Assembly (NCBI RefSeq): GCF_004919685.1
Contig: NZ_SMYZ01000038.1
Coordinates: forward strand, 106,319-170,318
Reading direction: 5' to 3'
DNA: 64,000 bases
Source: Mesorhizobium norvegicum
Lineage (GTDB): Bacteria; Pseudomonadota; Alphaproteobacteria; Rhizobiales; Rhizobiaceae
The translations under genes and the position numbers were made by a program. The notes beneath the pieces are model-generated. The model made no database searches and was not told the origin of the DNA. It was given only the letters and a program-made list of their open reading frames with translations. This document shows positions 8,625 through 17,708 of this stretch, piece by piece; positions within the stretch are counted from its first letter, which is position 1; each line of letters begins with the position of its first letter.

Positions 8625-10210
8625 TCACAAAACCAGAGTCGATCTTGGAGGCAGTGCCGCCCGCCATCGAGTTCATCGGGCTGACCAAGAAGTTCGGGTC
8701 GCTTCTCGCCAACGACAACGTCAGTTTCGCGATCCGCGCGGGAACGATCCACGGCATCGTCGGTGAGAATGGAGCCGGAAAATCGACGCTCATGAGCGCG
8801 CTCTTCGGTCTGTACAAACCGGATGCCGGCGAGATCAGGCTCAACGGAAAGCAGGTCTCGATCAAAAGTCCTTCGGCTGCCATCGCACGCGGCGTTGGCA
8901 TGGTTCATCAGCATTTCATGCTCGTAGACCGCCTGACCGCTCTGCAGAACGTGATCGTCGGCTCCGAAGGCCGGTTCTGGCTTGGCGGGAGGATCAGCGC
9001 CTGTCGTGAAAAGGTGACGGCTATCCAGCGACGGTATGGCCTCGCGTTCCCTCTCGATGCGACGATCCGATCCCTCCCAGTCGGCGTCCAGCAACGTGTC
9101 GAGATCGTCAAATCGCTGTATCGAGGCGCGGAAATCCTGATCCTCGACGAGCCTACCAGCGTGCTGACGCCCGACGAAGCCAAAGGTCTGTTCCATGTCT
9201 TTCGCAGCCTCGCCGCCGAGGGCAAGACTATCATCCTGATCACCCACAAACTCCAGGAAGTCCTGGAGGTGACGGACAATGTGACGGTGCTCAGGCAGGG
9301 ACGCTGTATTGTCACCACACCGACAAATTCGGTTACCCGCGCCTCCCTCGCGGAGATGATGGTTGGGAGAAAAGTCGGGCGTATTTCGGACGTCAGGGCG
9401 CCTGCGACTTGCGACGTAAGGATCAGGGTCCGGGATTTGGCGTTCCGTGATCCGTCAGGAACGGCAAGGGTCTCCGGCCTGTCGTTCGACGTTCATGGCG
9501 GAGAGATTCTTGGAGTTGCGGGCGTTTCCGGAAACGGCCAGACCGAATTGCTTTCGATGCTTGCAGGTCTCGTTGGCCCATCGGACGGCAGTATCCAGCT
9601 CGGGTCTCTAACCGTCACGCCAAACCAGCCGGCGTCTCCGATCAAAGTGCGGGCCAGCGGTGTCGCCCATGTGCCTGAGGATCGATTGCGCCACGGTCTC
9701 GTGCCGAAATGGAGCGCATTGGAAAATAGCGTCCTTGGGCTGCAGCGGTCCGGCAAGGTAGCCGGGCTGGGCAACTGGATCGTGCGGTCCAAAGTTGCGG
9801 AATGGTGTCGCGAGCTGATGATCGCACACGATGTCAGGCCTCCCGATCCGCATCGGCCGATCCGTGTTTTTTCCGGTGGCAATCAGCAGAAGCTGGTGAT
9901 CGGCAGGGAGCTGGCGCTCGATCCCGAGATCATTCTGGTCGGCCAGCCGACGCGGGGCGTCGACATCGGTGCCATCGAGAGCATCCACCGCAAGCTCCTC
10001 GCGCAGCGGCAAGCCGGCAAGGCCATCCTTCTTGTGTCGGTAGAGCTCGAAGAGGTGATGGATCTTTCGGATCGCATCCTGGTCATGTTCGAAGGCCGTT
10101 CGATGGGTGAACTGCTGCGCGATGAATTCGACGAACGAGTGATCGGCCTGATGATGGCCGGTTCGCAGCGCGACAGCGCTATCAAGCAGATTGGCGGAGG
10201 AGAAGGCTGA
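8618..10210 (+). CDS. ABC transporter ATP-binding protein, nucleoside type (two ATPase domains)
   Basis: The 530-residue protein has two ABC domains. The first has Walker A GENGAGKST, the signature-like segment LPVGVQQRVEI and Walker B ILILDEPTS. The second has a degenerate Walker A (VSGNGQTE), signature FSGGNQQK and ILVGQPTRGVDIG. This tandem layout is typical of sugar- and nucleoside-type importers (RbsA, YufO/NupA). The ATG at 8618 overlaps the upstream stop (ATGCTAA) and has GAAGGG about 9 nt upstream; a GTG at 8609 is an alternative. Both permeases follow with 1-bp overlaps, so the three parts are co-translated. Confidence 0.93.
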   Translation: MLITKPESILEAVPPAIEFIGLTKKFGSLLANDNVSFAIRAGTIHGIVGENGAGKSTLMSALFGLYKPDAGEIRLNGKQVSIKSPSAAIARGVGMVHQHFMLVDRLTALQNVIVGSEGRFWLGGRISACREKVTAIQRRYGLAFPLDATIRSLPVGVQQRVEIVKSLYRGAEILILDEPTSVLTPDEAKGLFHVFRSLAAEGKTIILITHKLQEVLEVTDNVTVLRQGRCIVTTPTNSVTRASLAEMMVGRKVGRISDVRAPATCDVRIRVRDLAFRDPSGTARVSGLSFDVHGGEILGVAGVSGNGQTELLSMLAGLVGPSDGSIQLGSLTVTPNQPASPIKVRASGVAHVPEDRLRHGLVPKWSALENSVLGLQRSGKVAGLGNWIVRSKVAEWCRELMIAHDVRPPDPHRPIRVFSGGNQQKLVIGRELALDPEIILVGQPTRGVDIGAIESIHRKLLAQRQAGKAILLVSVELEEVMDLSDRILVMFEGRSMGELLRDEFDERVIGLMMAGSQRDSAIKQIGGGEG

Positions 10211-11322
10211 TGCGTCGCATGTCAACGGTCGTCGGCGGCGTTCTGGCCGCTTTCATCAACATCTTCATCGCGGTCGCGCTTGGCGGCATCTTAATCCTGG
10301 CAGTAGGCGAAGATCCGATTGCCGCATTGGATGTCGTGCTTCAGGGCGCCTTCGGAAGCCTGGACGGACTAAGCTACACTTTGCACTATGCCACGAACTT
10401 CATCTTCGCCGGTCTGGCCGTGGCAATCGCTGCGCAGGCCAACCAGTTCAATATCGGCGGCGAGGGACAGGCCTATCTCGGCGGTCTCGGCGTAACGCTG
10501 CTGTGCTTCGCGATGCCGGGCTTTCCCTGGTATGTTGCCTTGCCCTTCGCGATTGTCGCGGCGATGGCTTTTGGCGCCATCTGGGTCGCTGTTCCCGCCT
10601 ATATGGTCGCGCGGCGCGGCAGCCATCTCGTCATCACGACGATCATGTTCAACTTCCTGGCGTCCCTGTTGATGATCTACCTGATCGTCAATCAATTCCG
10701 CGAGGCCGGTTCCATGATACCGGCGAGTGCTGCAATCTCGCCTTCCCTCGAACTGCTTCGCTTCGATCAGATCCTTGCTGCGGTGGGAGTTCAGGTCCCT
10801 GAGTCTCCTCTCAACGTCACGATTCTCGTGGCGCTGGTTTGCTGCGTTCTCGTGACCTATCTGGTCTGGCACACGCGGTGGGGGTACGAGCTGCGTGCGG
10901 TCGGGGCCAACTCCGAAGCGGCGGCGTTCGCGGGGATTCCGGTCAATCGCGTGATTATCCAGGCGATATGCATCTCTGGCGGGCTTGCCGGACTGATTGG
11001 CGTCAATGAGATCATGGGGGCCCAGCATCGGCTGATGCTCGACTTTGCCTTTGGTTACGGCTTCACGGGTATCGCTGTTGCACTCATTGGGGCCAACCAT
11101 CCGGCAGGCATCATCCCGGCATCGATCCTGTTCGGCGCGCTCTATCAGGGCGGTGCCTCGCTTTCATTCCTGTTTCCATCGGTCTCACGAGACGTAGTCA
11201 TTGTCCTCCAGGGCCTGGTGATCCTGTTCGCCGGCGGGCTCGTGCATGTGTTGCGTCCACTCGCCACAAGCGCGGTCGAGGCCGTGCTGGTCCGGATGGG
11301 TATGGCTGGGGAGCGCATTTAA
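10210..11322 (+). CDS. ABC transporter permease, nucleoside type (first)
   Basis: This 370-residue inner-membrane protein has about nine to ten hydrophobic segments and belongs to the BPD_transp_2 (RbsC/YufP) permease family. Characteristic stretches are ATNFIFAGLAVAIAAQANQFNIGGEG and the later GANSEAAAFAGIPVNR cytoplasmic loop that contacts the ATPase. It starts on the last base of the ATPase stop codon (TGATG). With the second permease it forms the membrane channel for the BMP-type importer. Confidence 0.92.
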   Translation: MRRMSTVVGGVLAAFINIFIAVALGGILILAVGEDPIAALDVVLQGAFGSLDGLSYTLHYATNFIFAGLAVAIAAQANQFNIGGEGQAYLGGLGVTLLCFAMPGFPWYVALPFAIVAAMAFGAIWVAVPAYMVARRGSHLVITTIMFNFLASLLMIYLIVNQFREAGSMIPASAAISPSLELLRFDQILAAVGVQVPESPLNVTILVALVCCVLVTYLVWHTRWGYELRAVGANSEAAAFAGIPVNRVIIQAICISGGLAGLIGVNEIMGAQHRLMLDFAFGYGFTGIAVALIGANHPAGIIPASILFGALYQGGASLSFLFPSVSRDVVIVLQGLVILFAGGLVHVLRPLATSAVEAVLVRMGMAGERI

Positions 11323-12290
11323 TGGACTACCTCGCTCTACTCCTGATCACCGCCTCCGCACTTCGCCTTGCTGTCCCCGTTTTGCTTGCCGCAATTGCCG
11401 GCCTTTACGCGGAAACATCCGGCCTGATTGACATCGGGTTAGAAGGCAAAATGCTGGTGGGAGCCTTTGCCGCAGGCGCATTCGCCTCGCTGTCCGGAGA
11501 TCCGTGGATTGGATTGGCTGGGGCCATGGCAGTGGCAATCGTCATTGCCATGGCGCAAGGCTTCGCCTCTATCACGCTGCGCGGCAATCAACTCGTGATT
11601 GGATTGGCCATCAACATCATCGCCAGCGGGCTGACCGTGTTCCTCGGCATCGCCTGGTACCAGAGGGGAGGCCAGACGACCCCGCTTGCCGATGCTGCCA
11701 GGTTTCCAGCCCTGAAACTTCCCTTCGCGGAGAGTATCGCTCACGTTCCAGTGGTGGGGCCTCTGTATAATGTTGCGCTGAGCGGCCACACAATCCTCGG
11801 CTACCTCGCTTTCGCGACGGTGCTTGCGACCTGGTTTATTCTGTATCGCAGCAGCTACGGCCTGCGGCTGCGGGCGTGCGGCGACAAACCGGAAGCCGTC
11901 GACACGGCAGGCGTCTCGGTTGTCGGGCTTCGCTATTCGGCCATGGTCATTAACGGCGCGCTTTGCGGCGCGGCTGGCGCTTATCTTGCTATCGTCCAAG
12001 GCGGGGCCTTCTATCGGGACATGACCGCTGGGCAGGGGTTCATGGCGCTCGCGGCGTTGATCTTCGGCAACTGGCGTCCGGGAAGGGTCCTTGCCGCTTG
12101 CCTTCTGTTCGCTTTCGCCGACGCAATCCAAGGGCGGCTTCAAGGCTCCGTCCTCGCTGGGTTCGAAGTCCCGACGCAATTGATCCAGGGGCTGCCTTAT
12201 TTACTCACGATCCTCCTACTCGCCGGGGTTGTGGGCCGGGCGGAAGGGCCTGCGGGGGCTGGAAGGCCCTACGTCAAAGGCGAGCGCTAG
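11322..12290 (+). CDS. ABC transporter permease, nucleoside type (second)
   Basis: The 322-residue membrane protein of the same family (YufQ-like) starts on the last base of the preceding stop (TAATG). It shows the ETSGLIDIGLEGKMLVGAF signature of the second BMP-type permease and the coupling loop RACGDKPEAVDTAGVSVV. It completes the importer made of the two binding proteins, the double ATPase and two permeases. A 72-bp spacer separates it from the nucleoside hydrolase. Confidence 0.92.
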   Translation: MDYLALLLITASALRLAVPVLLAAIAGLYAETSGLIDIGLEGKMLVGAFAAGAFASLSGDPWIGLAGAMAVAIVIAMAQGFASITLRGNQLVIGLAINIIASGLTVFLGIAWYQRGGQTTPLADAARFPALKLPFAESIAHVPVVGPLYNVALSGHTILGYLAFATVLATWFILYRSSYGLRLRACGDKPEAVDTAGVSVVGLRYSAMVINGALCGAAGAYLAIVQGGAFYRDMTAGQGFMALAALIFGNWRPGRVLAACLLFAFADAIQGRLQGSVLAGFEVPTQLIQGLPYLLTILLLAGVVGRAEGPAGAGRPYVKGER

Positions 12291-12362
12291 CGGAAAGACC
12301 GCCACGGGTCTTCCGGACATTGATTTCCGTGGAATCTCATGAATGCATAAAAGGGAAATACG

Positions 12363-13322
12363 ATGAAGACGAAAGTAATTGTCGACACCGACACGGGCGT
12401 GGACGACGCGATGGGGTGCGCGCTCGCGCTCAGATCGCCGGAACTGGACGTTCTGGCATTCACGTCGATCTTCGGAAACGTCAGCGTTGAGCTTACGACA
12501 GAGAACACTGCTTATCTAATGGAGGTTTTCGATCGGACAGACATTCCGCTTGCAAAAGGCGCTGGTCGCGGGCTGGTCGGCACCCCAAACTACTCACCGT
12601 TCGTCCATGGCGACGACGGCGTTGGTAACGCTGGCTTCGAAAAGGCAAAGAAGGTCAAGCCGATCAAGGCGTCGGCTGCAGAGCTTACGGTTGAACTTGC
12701 GCGCGCCAATCCTGGAGAGGTCAGCTACATCGCTCTCGGGCCGCTCACCAATCTGGCCCTGGCGCTGGCAATCGATCCCGACCTCCCAACCTATCTCAAG
12801 AAAGTCGTTTGGATGGGAGGGGCGGTCTATGTGCCCGGCAACGTTACTCCCGTGGCAGAAGCGGACGCGTGGCATGATCCGGAAAGCGCACAGATGGTGC
12901 TGCAGCAATCCGGATGGGAGGTCGAAATGGTCGGCCTCGACGTGACCGACGACACCCTGCTCGATGAAAACGATCTCGAAAGACTGAAGGCTGGCAGCGC
13001 GCAGGGCCGTTACCTGGCGGCGATGATGCCGTTCTATATGAACTTCTATTCAAAAAAGCTTGGACGCTACGCTTGTGCGGCGCACTCCGCTCTCACCGTA
13101 GCCGTTGTCTCCGACCCGACTATCGTGACAGCGTCGGAAAGGTTGAAAGTTCAAGTCGAGCTCAAAGGCTCGATTACCCGTGGGATGACCGTTGCCGATC
13201 GCCGGACGAACGGGGCCAATGGGGGAGATGGACAGTGGCCTGATATGCCCTTGACCAAAGTCCTTCGCGACGTTGACCGGGACCGTTTCCGGGAAATGTT
13301 CCTGAGCCGCGTAGAGGTTTAG
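12363..13322 (+). CDS. Inosine-uridine-preferring nucleoside hydrolase family protein
   Basis: The 319-residue enzyme begins with the calcium-binding aspartate cluster DTDTGVDDA at residues 8-16. Further family motifs are ALGPLTNLALAL (about residue 123) and WMGGAVYVPGN. Family members cleave the N-glycosidic bond of ribonucleosides to give free ribose and a base. An AAGGGAAA sequence precedes the ATG. Placed directly after a nucleoside-type importer, it would act in the cytoplasm on the imported nucleoside. Base specificity cannot be read from sequence. Confidence 0.9.
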   Translation: MKTKVIVDTDTGVDDAMGCALALRSPELDVLAFTSIFGNVSVELTTENTAYLMEVFDRTDIPLAKGAGRGLVGTPNYSPFVHGDDGVGNAGFEKAKKVKPIKASAAELTVELARANPGEVSYIALGPLTNLALALAIDPDLPTYLKKVVWMGGAVYVPGNVTPVAEADAWHDPESAQMVLQQSGWEVEMVGLDVTDDTLLDENDLERLKAGSAQGRYLAAMMPFYMNFYSKKLGRYACAAHSALTVAVVSDPTIVTASERLKVQVELKGSITRGMTVADRRTNGANGGDGQWPDMPLTKVLRDVDRDRFREMFLSRVEV

Positions 13323-13356
13323 AGCGTTCATTATTGCGTCGGTAGGCGATCATTGA

Positions 13357-13905
13357 ATGAGTGTTGTTCCGGCGCTTTCCGACGGATTTCGACCAAACTA
13401 CGTGGACGCCGTTATAGGTGCCCGCGTAGTCGAACATTTGGCAGATTTCGATTGGCGTATCGTTGGAACCCCACCACTTGGTATCGACGTGCCGAACAGC
13501 GACATCGATATCATCTGTCATACGTTAAACTATGAGCAGTTTGCAGACGTCGTCTGGGGTTCGTTTGGCTACCACCTCGACTTCTCTTTGAGGCAGTGGT
13601 CTTCTGGCGAACGATGCGTCGTCTGCGATTTCTTCTTCGATGGTTGGAAATTCCAGATCTTTGGGGATCGTCGGTGCATTGTCGATCAGGCGGCGTGGCG
13701 TCATTTCGTCGTCGAGCAACGCCTTCTGGCGCTGGGCGGCGAGACATTGCGGCAACGCGTTTTTGCCGAGCGACTGCAAGGTTTCAAGACCGAACCGGCG
13801 TTTGCGAAGGTTCTTGGACTCGACGGCAATCCTTTTTCCGAAATGCAGAAACTGTTTGAAGCCGAAGACGAGGACCTGTGCCTCCTCATTGCCAGAAACT
13901 CCTAG
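13357..13905 (+). CDS. DUF4269-like protein with nucleotidyltransferase-type motif
   Basis: This 182-residue protein matches my recollection of the DUF4269 family. It has VGTPPLGIDVPNSDIDIIC at about residues 33-51, which resembles the GS...D-x-D catalytic loop of minimal nucleotidyltransferases. The two aspartates in SDIDI could bind metal. The rest (FFFDGWKFQIFG, VDQAAWRHFVVEQRLL) fits the same family. Function is not known. It sits between the nucleoside hydrolase and the sugar-acid genes on the same strand with short spacers, so it is probably co-transcribed. An activity on a nucleotide or an antibiotic-like nucleoside is conceivable, but not supported directly. Confidence 0.75.
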   Translation: MSVVPALSDGFRPNYVDAVIGARVVEHLADFDWRIVGTPPLGIDVPNSDIDIICHTLNYEQFADVVWGSFGYHLDFSLRQWSSGERCVVCDFFFDGWKFQIFGDRRCIVDQAAWRHFVVEQRLLALGGETLRQRVFAERLQGFKTEPAFAKVLGLDGNPFSEMQKLFEAEDEDLCLLIARNS

Positions 13906-13944
13906 AGAGCTTTTCAAACGGCACTATTGAATAGGACAGTTGTG

Positions 13945-15114
13945 ATGACGCGAGTAACCGCAAATGACCTGCTTCCGCAGGGAAGTGCCGGACTCCTGAT
14001 TGGGCGCGTATGGTCGAACGAGGCGGGCGGGCCATGCCCGGTCCTGGTCGATGGGGACAAGTTGCGTGACTTGTCGCGTGTCGCGCCTACGGTATCAGGG
14101 CTGCTCGAAATCCCGACGCTCCACGAAGCATTAGACGATCCAGAGCGGTTGCCTATGCTCGGCAACGTCGATGACTTTCTCAGCAGCGGTGGCAACAGAG
14201 GGCCCTCAGGCGCGCTGCTTGCACCTTGCGATCTCCAGGCTGTGAAGGCCGCCGGCGTGACGTTCGCAGGCAGCGCCCTGGAGCGTGTGATTGAAGAACG
14301 CGCAAATGGCGATCCGCATCGTGCAGAGGGACTGAGATCTGAGCTAGCTCCGGTTCTGGGCGACAGTCTGCGAGGCGTTATAACAGGTTCGACCGCGGCT
14401 GAGCACGTCAAGGACGTCCTGCAAGAACGTGGAATGTGGTCGCAGTATTTGGAAGTCGCTATCGGACCGGACGCCGAGATATTCACCAAAGGCCAGCCCA
14501 TGGCATCAGTGGGCTGCGGTGCTGAGGTCGGGATCAACCGGATCTCGCATTGGAACAATCCGGAGCCGGAGATTGTTCTCGTGGTGAATTCGCATGGCGC
14601 AATCCGCGGCGCCACTTTGGGAAACGACGTCAACCTGAGAGATGTCGAAGGCCGCTCCGCTTTGCTGCTCGGCAAGGCAAAGGATAATCATGCCGCCTGT
14701 GCAGTCGGACCATTCATACGGATTTTCGACGCCAGTTTCGGGCTGGAAGATGTCGAGCGGGCGATCGTGTCGCTTGAGATTACGGGCCGGGACAGCTTTT
14801 CGCTGAAAGAGCAAAGCCCTATGAGCGCCATATCGCGAAAGCCCGCGGACCTTGTTCGGCAGACGATTAACGTCAACCACCACTATCCCGACGGCTTGAT
14901 CCTCTTCCTCGGAACCATGTTTGCTCCAGTGCAGGATCGAAAGGGCATAGGGATGGGCTTCACCCACGAAGTTGGCGACGAAGTACGGATATCGAGCCCT
15001 AACCTGGGAAGCCTAATCAATGTTGTGAATTGGTGCGACGCGATTGAACCATGGACGTTCGGCGTCGGTGCGCTGATGCAGAACCTGGCGCGGCGTGGGC
15101 TTCTACCGCAATGA
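13945..15114 (+). CDS. FAH-family 2-keto-3-deoxy-pentonate dehydratase-like protein (XylX type)
   Basis: The 389-residue protein belongs to the fumarylacetoacetate hydrolase superfamily, in the long subfamily that includes 2-keto-3-deoxy-D-xylonate dehydratase (XylX). Shared features are [29 protein letters not shown], the metal-binding [27 protein letters not shown] and the C-terminal [17 protein letters not shown]. XylX removes water from 2-keto-3-deoxy-pentonate to give alpha-ketoglutarate semialdehyde. The ATG at 13945 has AGGACA 6 nt upstream; a TTG at 13927 is an alternative. Its stop overlaps the start of the IlvD/Edd gene, which would make its substrate. Confidence 0.8.
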   Translation: MTRVTANDLLPQGSAGLLIGRVWSNEAGGPCPVLVDGDKLRDLSRVAPTVSGLLEIPTLHEALDDPERLPMLGNVDDFLSSGGNRGPSGALLAPCDLQAVKAAGVTFAGSALERVIEERANGDPHRAEGLRSELAPVLGDSLRGVITGSTAAEHVKDVLQERGMWSQYLEVAIGPDAEIFTKGQPMASVGCGAEVGINRISHWNNPEPEIVLVVNSHGAIRGATLGNDVNLRDVEGRSALLLGKAKDNHAACAVGPFIRIFDASFGLEDVERAIVSLEITGRDSFSLKEQSPMSAISRKPADLVRQTINVNHHYPDGLILFLGTMFAPVQDRKGIGMGFTHEVGDEVRISSPNLGSLINVVNWCDAIEPWTFGVGALMQNLARRGLLPQ

Positions 15115-16893
15115 CGACTGACCAAGGCGCCCACAAAAGACTTCGATCCCAGGATTGGTTCGACAATCCCGAGCATATCGATCTCACCGCGCTCTATCTT
15201 GAGCGCTTCATGAACTACGGCCTGACCCCGGAGGAGTTGCGGTCCGGCCGGCCTGTTATCGGGATAGCGCAAAGCGGCAGCGACCTGACGCCCTGCAACC
15301 GGGTGCATGTCGAACTTGTTGCGCGCGTGCGAGACGGAATTCGTGACGCGGGTGGCATTCCGATTGAATTCCCGACACATCCGCTGTTTGAAAACTGCAA
15401 GCGCCCCACCGCCGCCCTGGACCGAAATCTGGCTTATCTGGGACTTGTCGAGATCCTCTATGGTTATCCGATCGACGGCGTCGTGCTGACGACTGGATGC
15501 GACAAGACAACCCCGTCCGCGCTGATGGCAGCTGCCACCGTGAACATTCCGGCAATCGTTCTCTCTGGCGGTCCCATGCTCGATGGGTGGCACGAAGGCG
15601 ACCTGGTAGGCTCCGGCACGGTTATCTGGCGATCACGGCGGCGGCTTGCCGCGGGCGAGATTGACAAGCAGGGCTTCCTGAAAGCGGCGCTCGAGTCCGC
15701 GCCGTCGGTAGGACATTGCAATACGATGGGAACGGCATCGACGATGAATGCCATCGCCGAAGCTCTCGGCATGTCGCTAACAGGATGCGCAGCAATTCCT
15801 GCCGCCTATCGCGAGAGAGGGCAGATGGCTTACTGGACGGGCCGCCGGGCAGTCGAGCTTGTGCGCGATGATGTGAAACCCTCTGACATCCTCACCAGGG
15901 CAGCGTTTCTGAACGCCATCAAAGTGAACACGGCGATTGGAGGCTCGACAAATGCGCAACCCCATCTGGTTGCCATGGCTCGGCACGCGGGCGTCGATCT
16001 GTTCCACGACGACTGGCAGGTCCACGTATGATATTCCGCTCCTCGCAAATGTTCAGCCCGCAGGCGCGTTCTTGGGTGAACGCTTCCATCGCGCTGGCGG
16101 CGTTCCTGCCGTCATGTGGGAGCTCCTGAAAGCCGGAGTTCTTGATGGATCGTGTCCGACGGTCACGGGCCTTACGATCGCTCAAAATCTGGAAGGACGC
16201 GAGTCGCAGGACCGTGAAGTGATCCGCCCGTACGCTTCGCCATTGAAGGAGCGCGCCGGCTTCCTGGTTTTGCGTGGAAACCTCTTCGATTTCGCCATCA
16301 TGAAAACGAGCGTGATCTCCGAGGATTTTCGTCGACGGTATTTGTCCCAGCCCGGACGCGAGGGGATATTTGAAGGAAAGGCCGTCGTATTTGACGGCTC
16401 CGAAGACTATCACAACCGCATAAACGACCCATCGCTCGAGATCGGCACAGGCAGCATTCTGGTGATCAGGGGAAGTGGACCGGTCGGCTGGCCCGGATCC
16501 GCCGAAGTGGTGAACATGCAGCCACCGGACCGACTGTTGCGCAGGGGAATATTGAGCCTTCCAACGATTGGCGATGGGCGCCAATCGGGAACGGCTGACA
16601 GTCCCTCAATCCTGAATGCGTCTCCCGAAAGCGCCATCGGCGGAGGGCTTGCGTGGTTGCGCACAGGCGATCTCATCCGGATCGATCTCAATGCAAGGAC
16701 TTGCGACGCGCTGGTCGATGCTGCCGAGATTGAAACACGCATGCGCGACGGCTTCCCAGGCGTGCCTGCGGACGCTACCCCATGGCAGCGAATTTACAGG
16801 CAGACCGTCGGGCAATTGTCGGAGGGGGCCTGCATCGAGGAGAGCATTGAGTTCAGGGATATTTCTCGGCGGCCGCCCCGACACAATCATTGA
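15111..16893 (+). pseudogene. IlvD/Edd-family pentonate dehydratase (XylD-like), interrupted by a frameshift
   Basis: The first frame (15111-16031) carries the N-terminal half: [22 protein letters not shown], the Fe-S cysteine in [10 protein letters not shown] and [13 protein letters not shown]. It stops right after DDWQVHV. The second frame continues from about 16025 with [13 protein letters not shown], includes GNLFDFAIMKTSVIS and GDGRQSGTADSPSILNASPE, and ends near HNH like XylD proteins. Together they give a full-length dehydratase of about 594 residues. In relatives a glycine joins the halves (WQxHGYxIPLL), so two bases appear lost, or one gained, near 16028. The encoded enzyme would dehydrate a pentonate such as xylonate or ribonate. 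It may be truly inactive or a sequencing error. Confidence 0.8.
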
Positions 16894-16956
16894 CCGCATC
16901 GGCCAATGCTGACGTCCATGCCTCGTCGGGGTCCGCACAGTTCAGGGGAAGAAAGA

Positions 16957-17688
16957 ATGCAAAGTCTTGTTGGAAAGACCGTTCTGATCACGGCCGCTGC
17001 CCAGGGAATAGGAGAGGCGAGTGCGCACGCCTTGGCACGCGCAGGTGCGATTGTGATTGCAACCGACATCAACGAACCGGGTCTTTCCCATCTGGGGGGA
17101 GTGTCCGGCATACGGACGCGCGCATTGGATGTTCGGGACGACCAAGCAATCAAGGCGACGGTAGCCGACATCGGGCGGGTCGACATTTTGTTCAATTGTG
17201 CGGGTTTCGTACATGCCGGAACCATCCTTGAGATGTCGGACGAGGAACTGCAGTTTGCGCTTGATTTGAACGTCCACTCGATGGTGAGGACCATACGCGC
17301 AGTACTTCCTGGCATGGCAGGGCGCGGAGCAGGCTCCATCATCAACATGTCCTCTGTCGCCTCGAGCATCAAGGGCGTTCAAAATCGTTTTGCCTATTCG
17401 CTCACGAAGGCTGCCGTGATCGGCCTCACGAAGTCTGTGGCTGCGGATTATGTCGGTCGGGGTGTGCGGTGCAATGCAATCTGCCCGGGGACGGTGGAAA
17501 GTCCTTCGTTGGACGGACGGATGCGTGCGCAGGGCAATTACGAAGAGGCGCGAGCTGCTTTTATCGCCAGGCAGCCAATGGGCCGGCTTGGCACTCCGGA
17601 AGAAGTAGCCGACCTCGTCGTCCACCTCGCTGGAGCAAGTTACACAACAGGGCAGGCCTATGTGATTGACGGCGGCTGGGCGCTCTAA
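16957..17688 (+). CDS. SDR dehydrogenase, 2-keto-3-deoxy-L-fuconate dehydrogenase/BDH2-like
   Basis: This 243-residue short-chain dehydrogenase has the cofactor motif TAAAQGIGEA (about residue 11). It also has NCAGFVHAGTI, the catalytic serine in NMSSVASSIKG and YSLTKAAVIGLTKSVAADY with the Tyr-x-x-x-Lys pair. The whole pattern, including CPGTVESPSL and DGGWAL at the end, is that of the group holding bacterial 2-keto-3-deoxy-L-fuconate dehydrogenase and animal BDH2. That reaction oxidises the C4 hydroxyl of a 2-keto-3-deoxy acid. ATG 16957 has a purine-rich ribosome-binding site (GGGGAAGAAAG); the frame open from 16906 is longer but unsupported. The next gene encodes the hydrolase expected to follow in that route. 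Confidence 0.85.
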   Translation: MQSLVGKTVLITAAAQGIGEASAHALARAGAIVIATDINEPGLSHLGGVSGIRTRALDVRDDQAIKATVADIGRVDILFNCAGFVHAGTILEMSDEELQFALDLNVHSMVRTIRAVLPGMAGRGAGSIINMSSVASSIKGVQNRFAYSLTKAAVIGLTKSVAADYVGRGVRCNAICPGTVESPSLDGRMRAQGNYEEARAAFIARQPMGRLGTPEEVADLVVHLAGASYTTGQAYVIDGGWAL

Positions 17689-17708
17689 AACACTCAGGAG
17701 AAGCGGGT

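Noticed and set aside
15111..16893. Programmed frameshifting in the dehydratase gene
   Set aside because: No slippery run or downstream stimulatory structure is evident near 16028, and the family is not known for it; mutation or sequencing error is simpler.
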